Below are positions 8,011 through 16,144 of a stretch of 64,000 bases of DNA, in pieces. The notes under the pieces were generated by a model. The model was not told the DNA's origin. It ran no database searches and saw nothing but the letters and a program-made list of their open reading frames with translations. The stretch comes from BCD1 sp942492125 (GTDB taxonomy: Bacteria > Bacteroidota > Bacteroidia > Chitinophagales > Saprospiraceae). Position 1 is the stretch's first letter. Each line of letters begins with the position of its first letter. The stretch is from the NCBI GenBank assembly GCA_942492125.1, contig CALODM010000017.1, positions 248,001 to 312,000 of the forward strand. Direction: 5' to 3'. A program made the translations under genes and the position numbers.

Positions 8011-11000
8011 TTATCTAAGCAAAGTCACCTCCCCATACTCTGTAATTTGACGTCCTTCGCAAACCAACAATATCTCCATCTTGTAAATATACATGTCAGA
8101 TTGGGCAGGTTCGCCATTAAAGGTGCCATCCCAAACTGCACCGGCACCACTACTGTGATAGACTTTTTGTCCCCATCTGTTATAAACCCAGAAGTCGACG
8201 ATTTCTATCTGGTCTGTAAATTGATCATTGTAGTAGACCTTAAAAACGTCATTTATTTCATCGCCATTCGGAGAAAATATATTTGGTATCCGGTATTCAC
8301 TGTCTCCCTCAAAAACAGCCACGCTGTAAGTAAACTGTTCTGAATTACAATTGAGCAGGTCGTCAATGCTCAGAACGAATTCCGTAGTCGTTTCAGGAGC
8401 AAAGGGTGGGACGCCGGGCGACCAGTTGAAAATGTGAAATCCATCGTTTACGGGTAAAGGAGGGGCATAAACGACGGCCGGACAAACGGAGGTATCTACA
8501 TCCATCCAGGGGATGGGTTGAATAACGGAAATGGTTCCTTCATCTGAACCTTCACAACCGGTAGAATCTCTTACAATGATGGAAAAGGTCATTGTTTCTT
8601 GCAGGGTCACCTCCTGTGTTTCCGCAAACGGATCGTCAAAGAAACTGCCGGGTGACCAGATATAGGTGCCGTTCTCGATTGGTTCGGTGATGGTCAAAGT
8701 GGCAGTACCTCCCGGACAAAGGGTGTCTTCCACCATTGTTACATTTGGTAAATTACCTAGCGTTATTTCGCGGGAAAGCGTGTCCGAACACCCTGCCTGA
8801 TTGTCGGTTGCCACAAGGGTGATATCGTATTGACCGGGTTCAAAAGATATAAACGGATTTGTCTCGGTTGAATTCTGACCATTGTCAAAGGTCCAGAAAA
8901 AACCGTCTGCTCCGGAGGAAGTGTTCGTGAAATTTACATCTCCATCACAGAAAATCAGTTCGTCTATTCCATTGACCAAAAATGCAGCAACCGGATTCCG
9001 TATGAAAACAGGCCTTTCCACTGCAAAGGTGCATGCTCCGTCCTGACCTTCCAGAACGAGGGTGGCCACAGTTGCTCCTCCGGGAGGATAAAAGTCGTAA
9101 GTATGGGAGACCGGATCAACATTCATATCCTGATTTCCATCTCCAAAATTCCAGGTGTATGAACTGACGTCTACGGTGTCAATTAACTGAAATGTAATGG
9201 ATTCGCCAATGCAAATAATGTTATCGTCCATAAAGAAATCCCCTTCCGGCCCGACGAGGGTAATTTGCTGTGCTGTTGTGTCCCTGCAACCATTTGCGGT
9301 AGAGGCAATCATCTGGATGGTAAAAGTGCCTTTGCCAAAGGATGCAGCAGGATTGGGGCCCACAGCATTTTGACCATTGCCGAAATCCCAGAAATAAGAC
9401 AAGCCATGCTCTGATTCACTGTTGTCGAAGAAAATTATGTTTTCAGGATAACAAATAACCCCCTGACCATCCACGCTGGTCGTAAAACCCGCTTCGGGAT
9501 AAGATTGCACGTTAACCAGGCTATTAACGCTACCCGTACAGCCACTGCTGATCTCCTCGTATTGTAAGTTCACGAGAAATACGCCGGATTCGTTATAAGC
9601 GATGGTCGCAGTTTGATTATCTGAGGTTTGCATATTGCCAAAATCCCACTCAAAACTGAGATTTGACCCTTGTTCGGTAAAATCACTTGCCGCGAACTGT
9701 ACTTCATCGCCAACACAAATATTCGGTGTGCCCGGGAAAGTTGATATTTGAGAGACCGGTTCATACCATTCCAGTTCATAAGTGATGGTCCCTTCACAAC
9801 CAAGGACGTCATCTACCAGCAAGGTTACCAAATAACTGGTGTCCGGAAATGCCGGATAGTTGAAAATATGATCGGGATTTTGTTCATTTGAAGTTGTTCC
9901 GTCACCAAAAGTCCATTCCCAGGATACGAGGGTGGTATCTCCAGTGGATAAATCAGTAAAGGAAGTAGGCAGGTCAGCACCCGCACAAATCGTATTGTCG
10001 TCGAAGCTGAAATCGGCTACGGTATGGAAAACATCTATGGTGTGTTCAACGGTATCTTTACAGCCGTTGATGTCCGTGGTCACCAGGGTAATGGTTTCTT
10101 CCTCCGGAACCTGGGAGGGTATTTCCAGGTAGGTGGTATCTGTAATAATGGGCCGGCTGCTATTTTCAAAAAACCACGTAAACCCTTGTCCGCAATGAGC
10201 GTTGACATCCACAGAAGAAGACGCATCCAGCATCATGGGCACTCCCAGGCAATATTTGTCTTTATCGGTTGTAAAGGCAGCCTGAAGGTTCCGCACACAA
10301 ACCAGGGCAGTATCCCTGTCCGGCGGGCAACCTGAATTTTCATTAAAAGCTGTCAGGATTACGGTGTAATCCCCTGTTTCCAGATATTCATGGGTAATCT
10401 CCGGTTCGGAACTGCCCTCTTCATCCCCAAATTCCCAAAACAGACTGGTGGCATCATAGGAAGAATCCCGGAACATCACATCGAGGGGATTTTCACAATC
10501 AATTTCATAATCAATTTTGGCAATGGGGCCTTTAACAGTAATGAAATCTTGCTTTGTAATAGCGGAATAACAGCCATTGTATTCCACCGTTAGGGTAACA
10601 TCAAAAACGCCGGCTTCTGTTGTGAAGGGCCAATTCAGATCTGATTCGCCAAAACAATGGAAGGACCGTCCGTCATCAGTTTCAAAATGCCAGGCGTCTA
10701 TTTCTTCGGTGTCAAATAAACTGGTGAATTGTATGGTGTCCCCGGGACAGATTTCCGCCTGGTCCACTTCGAAATCAATATCTATCGGGTTGCCGACTTC
10801 AATGGTTACGATATAGGAAGTATCAATACAGCCTCCTTCATTCTCGATAGACATCTGAACATCATAGGTGCCAGGGGCATTGTATGTATGGCTTACCTCT
10901 CCCGTGCTGGTCAGCGTGACCGATTCTCCGTCTCCAAAGTTGTAATACCAATTCATGATCGCTTCCTGGGAACTGCTGGAATCGCTGAAGGCTACCGTAA

Positions 11001-12372
11001 GGGGCGCACAGCCGTTGATGACATCAGGCATAAATCTTGCATCGGGACGGAATAGGGTGTCGACAGTTACAAGCGTATCCCGGCATCCTGAAGGATTGGT
11101 AACGATGAGTTGGGTGTAGAACAATCGTCGGCCGTATTCAGCAAACGGATCTTCGTCGGGATACTCGAGATCCGTAGTAGGAAATTGGTCGGTTGATTCA
11201 GTGCCGTCCGGTAAGATCCATTCCCATGCTACAGCATCTGGTGACAGCGGATTGTAGTTGACCGTCAGGGGAGCCAAGCACGAGTACGAAGGGTCTGATT
11301 CAAAGGAAGGGTCCGGATCGTCCACAAAAACGGTTTTAGTGATCGTGGAGGAGCAGGAGCTGTCCGGCAAGGTAACGGTAAGCGTCACATCCTGAAATCC
11401 TGCCTGGGCAAAAACAAATCCTTCTACCTGCGTTGTTGGTCTGAAAATATAATGAGTGCTTGGGATCGTTTCCCAATGATACAAACCCGGGTCGGAAGAA
11501 TTGACGATGATCACGCTGTCCAGGATACAAACGGTATCGGGAATGATGAAATCAGCCAGCGGACCGCCAATATTGACGATGCGGGTTAAGGTTCCGGTAC
11601 ACTGGTTGGTATCTGTTACCGTAAGGGTAACTTCATAAATACCGGTTGCCTCATAAGTCTCTGCAGGAGCCGTAAAACCACTGAAGGTAGAGCCGTTGCC
11701 CAAATCCCATTCGTAGCTATATCCTTCTCCGGCGGTGAAGTTGAAAAAGGTTACCTCCAGGGGAGGCTCGCAGGCAGTGGCGGGAAATGGCGAGGTAATG
11801 AAATTGACATCCACGCTGGAAACATTGATCAGATCCGTGAAAATGGCGGTGGTGTTACAACTTTCAATATTGGTTGTTATCCCAAGAGAAGGACTGAAGG
11901 TTCCTGCATCATCGTAAAGGTGGGCCACCTGGGGAGCAGAAGGGCCAACTTCTCCGTCACCGAAAACCCATTCGTATTGATTTATTTCCAGTCCGGGAGC
12001 GAGGTCTGTGATGGCCGTGAAATTGACGAGTAAGGGGCTACATCCATGGGTGGTGTCGGTGACGAGATCAATGGTGGGCTCTGGATAAACCGTAATGGTA
12101 ACGGTTCCAATTACCGGGCCACCTTGCGTATTCCGGAATGCTACCTCATAAACTCCCGGATTGATGAAAATATTGCTGGGTGACTCCAGGGTGGACGTAG
12201 CGCCGGTCTGGAAGGTCCAGAAAAAAGATGGCTGCCCTGCCGGAGGACTGAATTGCACTTCAAGGGGCGCACAACCTTCTGTTATGTTAGCTGACTGGGA
12301 TAAACCTGTAAAAGCAATGGAAATGATAAACGACAGTGTCAGAAAGAGTCTCGCGTAAAAGTTAATTTTCAC
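8011..12372 (-). CDS. Giant PKD-repeat surface protein with gliding-type (type B) C-terminal sorting domain
   Basis: A 1453-residue exported protein starting at GTG 12372. Residues 1-25 are a signal peptide (ARLFLTLSFIISIAFTGLS). The body is roughly 14 PKD-like Ig modules, each about 85-95 residues, recognised by W-x-FGDG or FGNG turns (for example WVFGDG, YYNFGDG, WTFGDGTTSNEQNP, WNFGDGN) and by paired cysteines such as C-x-PLTV at module starts. The last 90 residues hold NIFSPNGDEINDVFKV, then VYNRWGQKVYHS and a terminal YGEVTLL, the hallmark of the gliding motility-associated (CHU_C, type B) sorting domain used by type IX secretion. It is therefore probably secreted and attached to the cell surface as an adhesin or matrix protein. 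The gene is enclosed by IS5-like inverted repeats and has no credible operon partner. Confidence 0.93.
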   Translation of the reverse strand: MKINFYARLFLTLSFIISIAFTGLSQSANITEGCAPLEVQFSPPAGQPSFFWTFQTGATSTLESPSNIFINPGVYEVAFRNTQGGPVIGTVTITVYPEPTIDLVTDTTHGCSPLLVNFTAITDLAPGLEINQYEWVFGDGEVGPSAPQVAHLYDDAGTFSPSLGITTNIESCNTTAIFTDLINVSSVDVNFITSPFPATACEPPLEVTFFNFTAGEGYSYEWDLGNGSTFSGFTAPAETYEATGIYEVTLTVTDTNQCTGTLTRIVNIGGPLADFIIPDTVCILDSVIIVNSSDPGLYHWETIPSTHYIFRPTTQVEGFVFAQAGFQDVTLTVTLPDSSCSSTITKTVFVDDPDPSFESDPSYSCLAPLTVNYNPLSPDAVAWEWILPDGTESTDQFPTTDLEYPDEDPFAEYGRRLFYTQLIVTNPSGCRDTLVTVDTLFRPDARFMPDVINGCAPLTVAFSDSSSSQEAIMNWYYNFGDGESVTLTSTGEVSHTYNAPGTYDVQMSIENEGGCIDTSYIVTIEVGNPIDIDFEVDQAEICPGDTIQFTSLFDTEEIDAWHFETDDGRSFHCFGESDLNWPFTTEAGVFDVTLTVEYNGCYSAITKQDFITVKGPIAKIDYEIDCENPLDVMFRDSSYDATSLFWEFGDEEGSSEPEITHEYLETGDYTVILTAFNENSGCPPDRDTALVCVRNLQAAFTTDKDKYCLGVPMMLDASSSVDVNAHCGQGFTWFFENSSRPIITDTTYLEIPSQVPEEETITLVTTDINGCKDTVEHTIDVFHTVADFSFDDNTICAGADLPTSFTDLSTGDTTLVSWEWTFGDGTTSNEQNPDHIFNYPAFPDTSYLVTLLVDDVLGCEGTITYELEWYEPVSQISTFPGTPNICVGDEVQFAASDFTEQGSNLSFEWDFGNMQTSDNQTATIAYNESGVFLVNLQYEEISSGCTGSVNSLVNVQSYPEAGFTTSVDGQGVICYPENIIFFDNSESEHGLSYFWDFGNGQNAVGPNPAASFGKGTFTIQMIASTANGCRDTTAQQITLVGPEGDFFMDDNIICIGESITFQLIDTVDVSSYTWNFGDGNQDMNVDPVSHTYDFYPPGGATVATLVLEGQDGACTFAVERPVFIRNPVAAFLVNGIDELIFCDGDVNFTNTSSGADGFFWTFDNGQNSTETNPFISFEPGQYDITLVATDNQAGCSDTLSREITLGNLPNVTMVEDTLCPGGTATLTITEPIENGTYIWSPGSFFDDPFAETQEVTLQETMTFSIIVRDSTGCEGSDEGTISVIQPIPWMDVDTSVCPAVVYAPPLPVNDGFHIFNWSPGVPPFAPETTTEFVLSIDDLLNCNSEQFTYSVAVFEGDSEYRIPNIFSPNGDEINDVFKVYYNDQFTDQIEIVDFWVYNRWGQKVYHSSGAGAVWDGTFNGEPAQSDMYIYKMEILLVCEGRQITEYGEVTLLR

Positions 12373-12430
12373 TATAAATGGGTTTGAGTTATGAATAAGC
12401 GCATACCAAGATATAGAAAAATGGAGGTAA

Positions 12431-12688
12431 TTACAAAATGGTTAAAGCAGTAGGCGCTGTTTTGTTGTGTATTTGCCAATTATGGAGAAAACCTGAGTCA
12501 TGACGAGCATTACTACTCAATACAGCTCCAAGAGGAAGTCCCTTTCGGTCGCAGACCGCGTGGATCCAGAATATACCATTCAAAATTTGACGACTTGGTC
12601 TGTCAGGACGGCCTTTGCCGCCTGCTTTTTCAGGGAATATTTCTTTAATTTGTTCCCATTGTTCATCTGGTAATTCATATCTGCGCAT
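12431..12688 (-). pseudogene. Internally deleted IS5-family transposase remnant
   Basis: An 85-residue frame. Residues 1-45 match the N-terminus of IS5-family transposases: RYELPDEQWEQIKEIFP, then GRP and RQILNGIFWI. The sequence then jumps directly into a later part of the same family, CDRKGLPLGAVLSSNARHDS, whose DRKG-x-P motif normally lies more than 100 residues further on. The catalytic DDE core between them is therefore missing and the C-terminus is lost. It cannot be active. It sits just inside the right inverted repeat, in the orientation expected for the transposase of that element. Confidence 0.85.
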
Positions 12689-12720
12689 AGACGCAGTTTA
12701 AATATTTTTTTGACAAAGTC

Positions 12721-12739
12721 TATTTTTCAGACACACTCT
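12721..12739 (-). repeat. Right terminal inverted repeat (IS5-like)
   Basis: The reverse complement reads AGAGTGTGTCTGAAAAATA, one mismatch from the left end at 7908-7926. The outer boundary is 4 bases from the stop codon of the pseudouridine synthase gene. Confidence 0.75.
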
Positions 12740-12742
12740 GGT

Positions 12743-13756
12743 TCAGTCTGGCTTAACTTTATTCCTGCCTCTGTACTTCTCCCATCGTTTTTGTTCCCTT
12801 TTTAACAGAGCGCTGAATTTTGCGGGAATCGGGATTGTCAGCTTTATGACTTTGTCGAGAACGGGGTGTCTGAATTGCAGGCCTGTCGAGGAAAGGAAAA
12901 GTCCTTTGCCATGAAATACATTACCCGGAGTACCGTATATTTTATCGCCCATGATCGGGAACCCCGCACCGGCCAGGTGGATGCGCAATTGATGGGTTCG
13001 CCCGGTATGAGGAGTGAGTTCAACCAGGGAGAGATATTGATTCTTTAGAGAAGGTACAGATTGAATCGTACGAAAAGAAGTGTGCGCGGGTTTATCTTCT
13101 ATTGGAGTGTGCCATTCTCCGGAACCAGGGGTTTTTCCCATGACAATAGCGTGATATTTTTTGGCGATGGTTCTTGCTTCAAATTGTTTGCCCAGGTTTA
13201 TTTGTGCCTTTTTGGTCTTCGCAATGAGCAATAAGCCGGAGGTGGGAGCATCCAGGCGATGAACAGGTTGGGGCCAGGGAAGGGCATCCGCTGTATTAGC
13301 GTTTTCCAGGTTAAATAAAAGGGCATTCTGTATAGTTTTGAATTGATTGCCACTGGTGGGAATTCCTGCAGGTTTGGCAATTACCGCAAGATGCTCGTCC
13401 TCCAAAATAACTTCCAGCTTCATCTCAAAACTTTTGGGCGCCTGAAGGGCGCCCCGAACCAAAGTGATGTCATCTCCGGGACAAACCCGGTAGCCTGTAC
13501 TGGCGGTATGACCATTGACCAGAATTTGCCCGCGCCGGATGGCCTTTTTTATGCCCTGGGTGGAAGGAATCCATGTAGCAAAAACCCCTTTGGCATAAAG
13601 CTGAAGCCGATCCGATTCCGCGGTTGCAGGGACAATATGTTTGGCAATAATTTCGATAATGGTATAAAATGAAAACGGATTTTTATTAATAACTCCTCTA
13701 TTCCCCTTTTCAAAATGTAACTTTACAACTTGTAACCAGTAACGAGTAACCGGCAC
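12743..13756 (-). CDS. RluA-family pseudouridine synthase
   Basis: Converts uridine to pseudouridine in RNA. The catalytic motif is HRLDAPTSGLLLIAK, with the active Asp in HRLD. An S4-like RNA-binding segment precedes it (IKKAIRRGQILVNG), and the conserved PHTGRTHQLRIH motif follows, so the functional core is complete. The start is unresolved. The frame is open far upstream but has no ATG between the core and the divergent helicase; the only usual start is GTG at 13754-13756, abutting the helicase ATG at 13757. That leaves no room for promoters, so a rarer start inside about 13660-13700 or another frame error is possible. The stop lies 4 bases from the IS-like right end. Confidence 0.85.
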   Translation of the reverse strand: MPVTRYWLQVVKLHFEKGNRGVINKNPFSFYTIIEIIAKHIVPATAESDRLQLYAKGVFATWIPSTQGIKKAIRRGQILVNGHTASTGYRVCPGDDITLVRGALQAPKSFEMKLEVILEDEHLAVIAKPAGIPTSGNQFKTIQNALLFNLENANTADALPWPQPVHRLDAPTSGLLLIAKTKKAQINLGKQFEARTIAKKYHAIVMGKTPGSGEWHTPIEDKPAHTSFRTIQSVPSLKNQYLSLVELTPHTGRTHQLRIHLAGAGFPIMGDKIYGTPGNVFHGKGLFLSSTGLQFRHPVLDKVIKLTIPIPAKFSALLKREQKRWEKYRGRNKVKPD

Positions 13757-14989
13757 ATGAAATTCGAACAGTATAATATATCTCCCGAAATTAAGAAGAA
13801 TCTGGATAAAATGGGCTTCAAGCGGCCAACGGATATCCAGTTCAAATCCATTACAAGTTTTTTGTAGGGCGAGGATGTGCTGGCCATAGCTCAGACAGGA
13901 ACCGGAAAGACGGCAGCCTTTGCCATTCCTGTGCTCCATATTTTACAGGAGAGGAAGCGCAATCGCCGAACAGATGGAATCAAGTGTATTGTAATGGTCC
14001 CTACCCGGGAACTGGCTATTCAGATCTCCGAAGTTTTTAAAGCAATCGGGCGCAAAACCAGGCTCGAAACATTTTGTGTGTTTGGAGGAGTGGAACAAGC
14101 CCCGCAGATTGCTAAATTACAGGATGGGATCGATATCCTGATCACCACCCCGGGCAGAATGTTTGATCTGGTGAGCCAGGGATACCTCAAGCTGCATCGG
14201 GTGGAGGTTTTAATTCTTGATGAGGCAGACCATATGCTTGATTTGGGGTTTATCAAAGACATCCAGGACCTGATCAAATTTTTGCCCAAACGAAGACAAA
14301 CCTTGTTCTTCTCTGCAACCATCAATCAAAAAATTAAAAAGCTTGCTTATTCCCTGATCGACAGTAATGCCATGCGGATTCAATTATCTCCGCGGGACCC
14401 GGTTACCCAAAATGTTGAACACTCGGTGGCCCTGGTGGATATGGATGATAAACGGTTTTTTCTGGAGCGGTTGATCCAGGAGCATCCGGAAGAAAAAATC
14501 CTTGTTTTCGTTAGAACAAAAGTCCGTGCAGAAAGGGTCAAAAAAGCTATGGAACGCGTCGATATTGAAACGGCTACCATCCATAGCGAGAAAGAACAAA
14601 AAGACCGTTTTGACGTAATGGATAAATTCAAATCAGGGGAGATTAAAGTATTGATCGCTACAGATGTCTCTGCCCGAGGGATAGATTTCCCCAAGGTTCA
14701 GTATGTGGTCAATTACGACCTTCCTGACAAGGCAGAAAACTACGTACACCGCATTGGCAGAACCGGAAGGGGGAAAGACCGTGGCTTTGCAGTCTCCTTT
14801 TGTAGTCCGAACGAGCAGGAGATGCTTGCAGCCATTGAGGCATTTATCCAAAAAAAGATTACGGTAATGGAAGTTTCCAAATCGGAATACAACAAAACCA
14901 TCGATTATTCTCACGATACTTCTACGAGCCTCAAGGAGCTCCTGGAAGAGGTGGAAGCCCTGGAAAAAAAGAAGCGGAAGAAGAAGTAG
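13757..14989 (+). pseudogene. DEAD-box RNA helicase (RhlE-like) with an in-frame amber codon
   Basis: Reading from ATG 13757 gives FEQYNISPEIKKNLDKMGFK, then the Q motif RPTDIQ, then TAG at codon 37 (13865-13867), then GEDVLAIAQTGTGKTAAF in the same frame and on to the end without any further stop. Without the TAG this is a normal 410-residue DEAD-box helicase: Walker A AQTGTGKT, PTRELA, TPGR, LDEADHML, SATI, ATDVSARGID and HRIGRTGR are all present, with a Lys-rich tail. Such proteins unwind RNA in ribosome assembly and decay. A GTG at 13877 could restart translation but the product would lack the Q motif. One base separates TAG from AAG (Lys) or CAG (Gln), which often occupies this position. 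Intact downstream coding argues for a recent mutation or a read error. Confidence 0.85.
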
Positions 14990-15079
14990 TTTTCAGTCTC
15001 AGTCCTCTTAGGTCGGCCATCCACAGTACGATTTACCCGTTTTCAGAAGGTACCGCAAAATTCATCTTGCCGTCCACCG

Positions 15080-16054
15080 TCACTCAAACGGGTACTTCAA
15101 TCCCCATTCCTTCCTTAATTCATCCATTCTTTCCATAGATTTCCGGGAATGTTCATGGGTGACGACAGGGCTCTCTTTTTTCCCGGCCAGTAGTAGTTGG
15201 TTCACATGTTCTGTTTCATAATTGTAGCCATGGCAGGGGAGTATATCTTCGAAAACATCTTTGCCTTCCGGAGTTTCCAGAACTACCTTTTTAGACCTCC
15301 AGAAGTTTCGAAGGCAGATGTACCCTTTTGTACCAACGATATACGCATCGTTATTCATATCGGATATCACACCACTGGATAACTGGGCGAAAACACCATT
15401 GTCGTATTCCACACTCATAGCATTGTATTCGTCCACCTTTGTGGATCCAAGGTAACCGACGGATTGTATTTTTTTAATGGGGCTGTCAATTAAAAATTCG
15501 GCAATACTCAGCGGGTAAATCCCAATATCGAGGAGGGCACCGGCAGCCAGTTCAGGGTTGTAGATCCGGCTGTTTTTATCAAATTCAGCTTTAAAGCCAA
15601 AGTCAGCTCTCAGGAATTTCACTGCTCCTATCCTGCCCTGGGTTATCCATTCGCGGGCCTTTAATACGGCGGGAAGGAACCAGGTCCACATAGCTTCCAT
15701 GAGGAAAAGGTTTTTTGTTTTCGCCATTTGCAGAGCCTCTTCCAATTCTTTGGCATTCACAGCGATGGGTTTTTCGCATAAAACAGCTTTATCATGCTCA
15801 AAGCATAGTTTCATGTTTTCCAGGTGGAAGGTATGCGGAGTTGCAATATAAATAGCCTCCACTTCAGAATCAGCTGCTAACGCCTCATAGCTGCCATAGG
15901 CTTTTTTTACATTGTATTGAGCAGCAAACGCTTCCGCCTTTTGTGGTGATCTGGAGCCAACGGCGATCACTTCACCATTGTTTACAAATTCAAAGTCCTG
16001 GATAAATTTATGTGCAATTTTTCCGCACCCGATGATTCCCCATTTGATGGTCAT
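15080..16054 (-). CDS. Gfo/Idh/MocA family oxidoreductase
   Basis: A 324-residue NAD(P)-dependent sugar or inositol dehydrogenase-like enzyme. The Rossmann motif GIIGCGKIAHK lies at residues 6-16 and the signature EKP at 94-96 (CEKPIAVN). The C-terminal half forms the substrate domain (AAGALLDIGIYPLS with the conserved Asp and Tyr). Length is normal and the protein is cytoplasmic. Close relatives are often called trans-1,2-dihydrobenzene-1,2-diol dehydrogenase-like, but the substrate is not readable here. It is convergent with the helicase. The APC permease gene upstream is on the same strand, 90 bases away, with no obvious terminator between them. Confidence 0.9.
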   Translation of the reverse strand: MTIKWGIIGCGKIAHKFIQDFEFVNNGEVIAVGSRSPQKAEAFAAQYNVKKAYGSYEALAADSEVEAIYIATPHTFHLENMKLCFEHDKAVLCEKPIAVNAKELEEALQMAKTKNLFLMEAMWTWFLPAVLKAREWITQGRIGAVKFLRADFGFKAEFDKNSRIYNPELAAGALLDIGIYPLSIAEFLIDSPIKKIQSVGYLGSTKVDEYNAMSVEYDNGVFAQLSSGVISDMNNDAYIVGTKGYICLRNFWRSKKVVLETPEGKDVFEDILPCHGYNYETEHVNQLLLAGKKESPVVTHEHSRKSMERMDELRKEWGLKYPFE

Positions 16055-16144
16055 GGTGGTTTTATTTTAATTTTAAAAAATTGAGCCAAGCTCTTAACCG
16101 TGAAAGTAAGCAGGAATCGTCAGGAAAAGGGAACAATACATCGA

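Larger units (their letters stand above)
7908..12739. mobile_element. 4.8-kb IR-bounded segment carrying a PKD adhesin gene and a dead transposase
   Basis: The two 19-bp ends face each other and enclose exactly one complete passenger gene (the PKD protein) and the transposase remnant. Either an IS5-type element captured the adhesin, or two IS copies inserted on each side and decayed. The transposase remnant lies close to the right end as it would in a normal IS, which favours the right end being original. With no target duplication, past mobility of the whole segment remains inferred. Confidence 0.45.
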
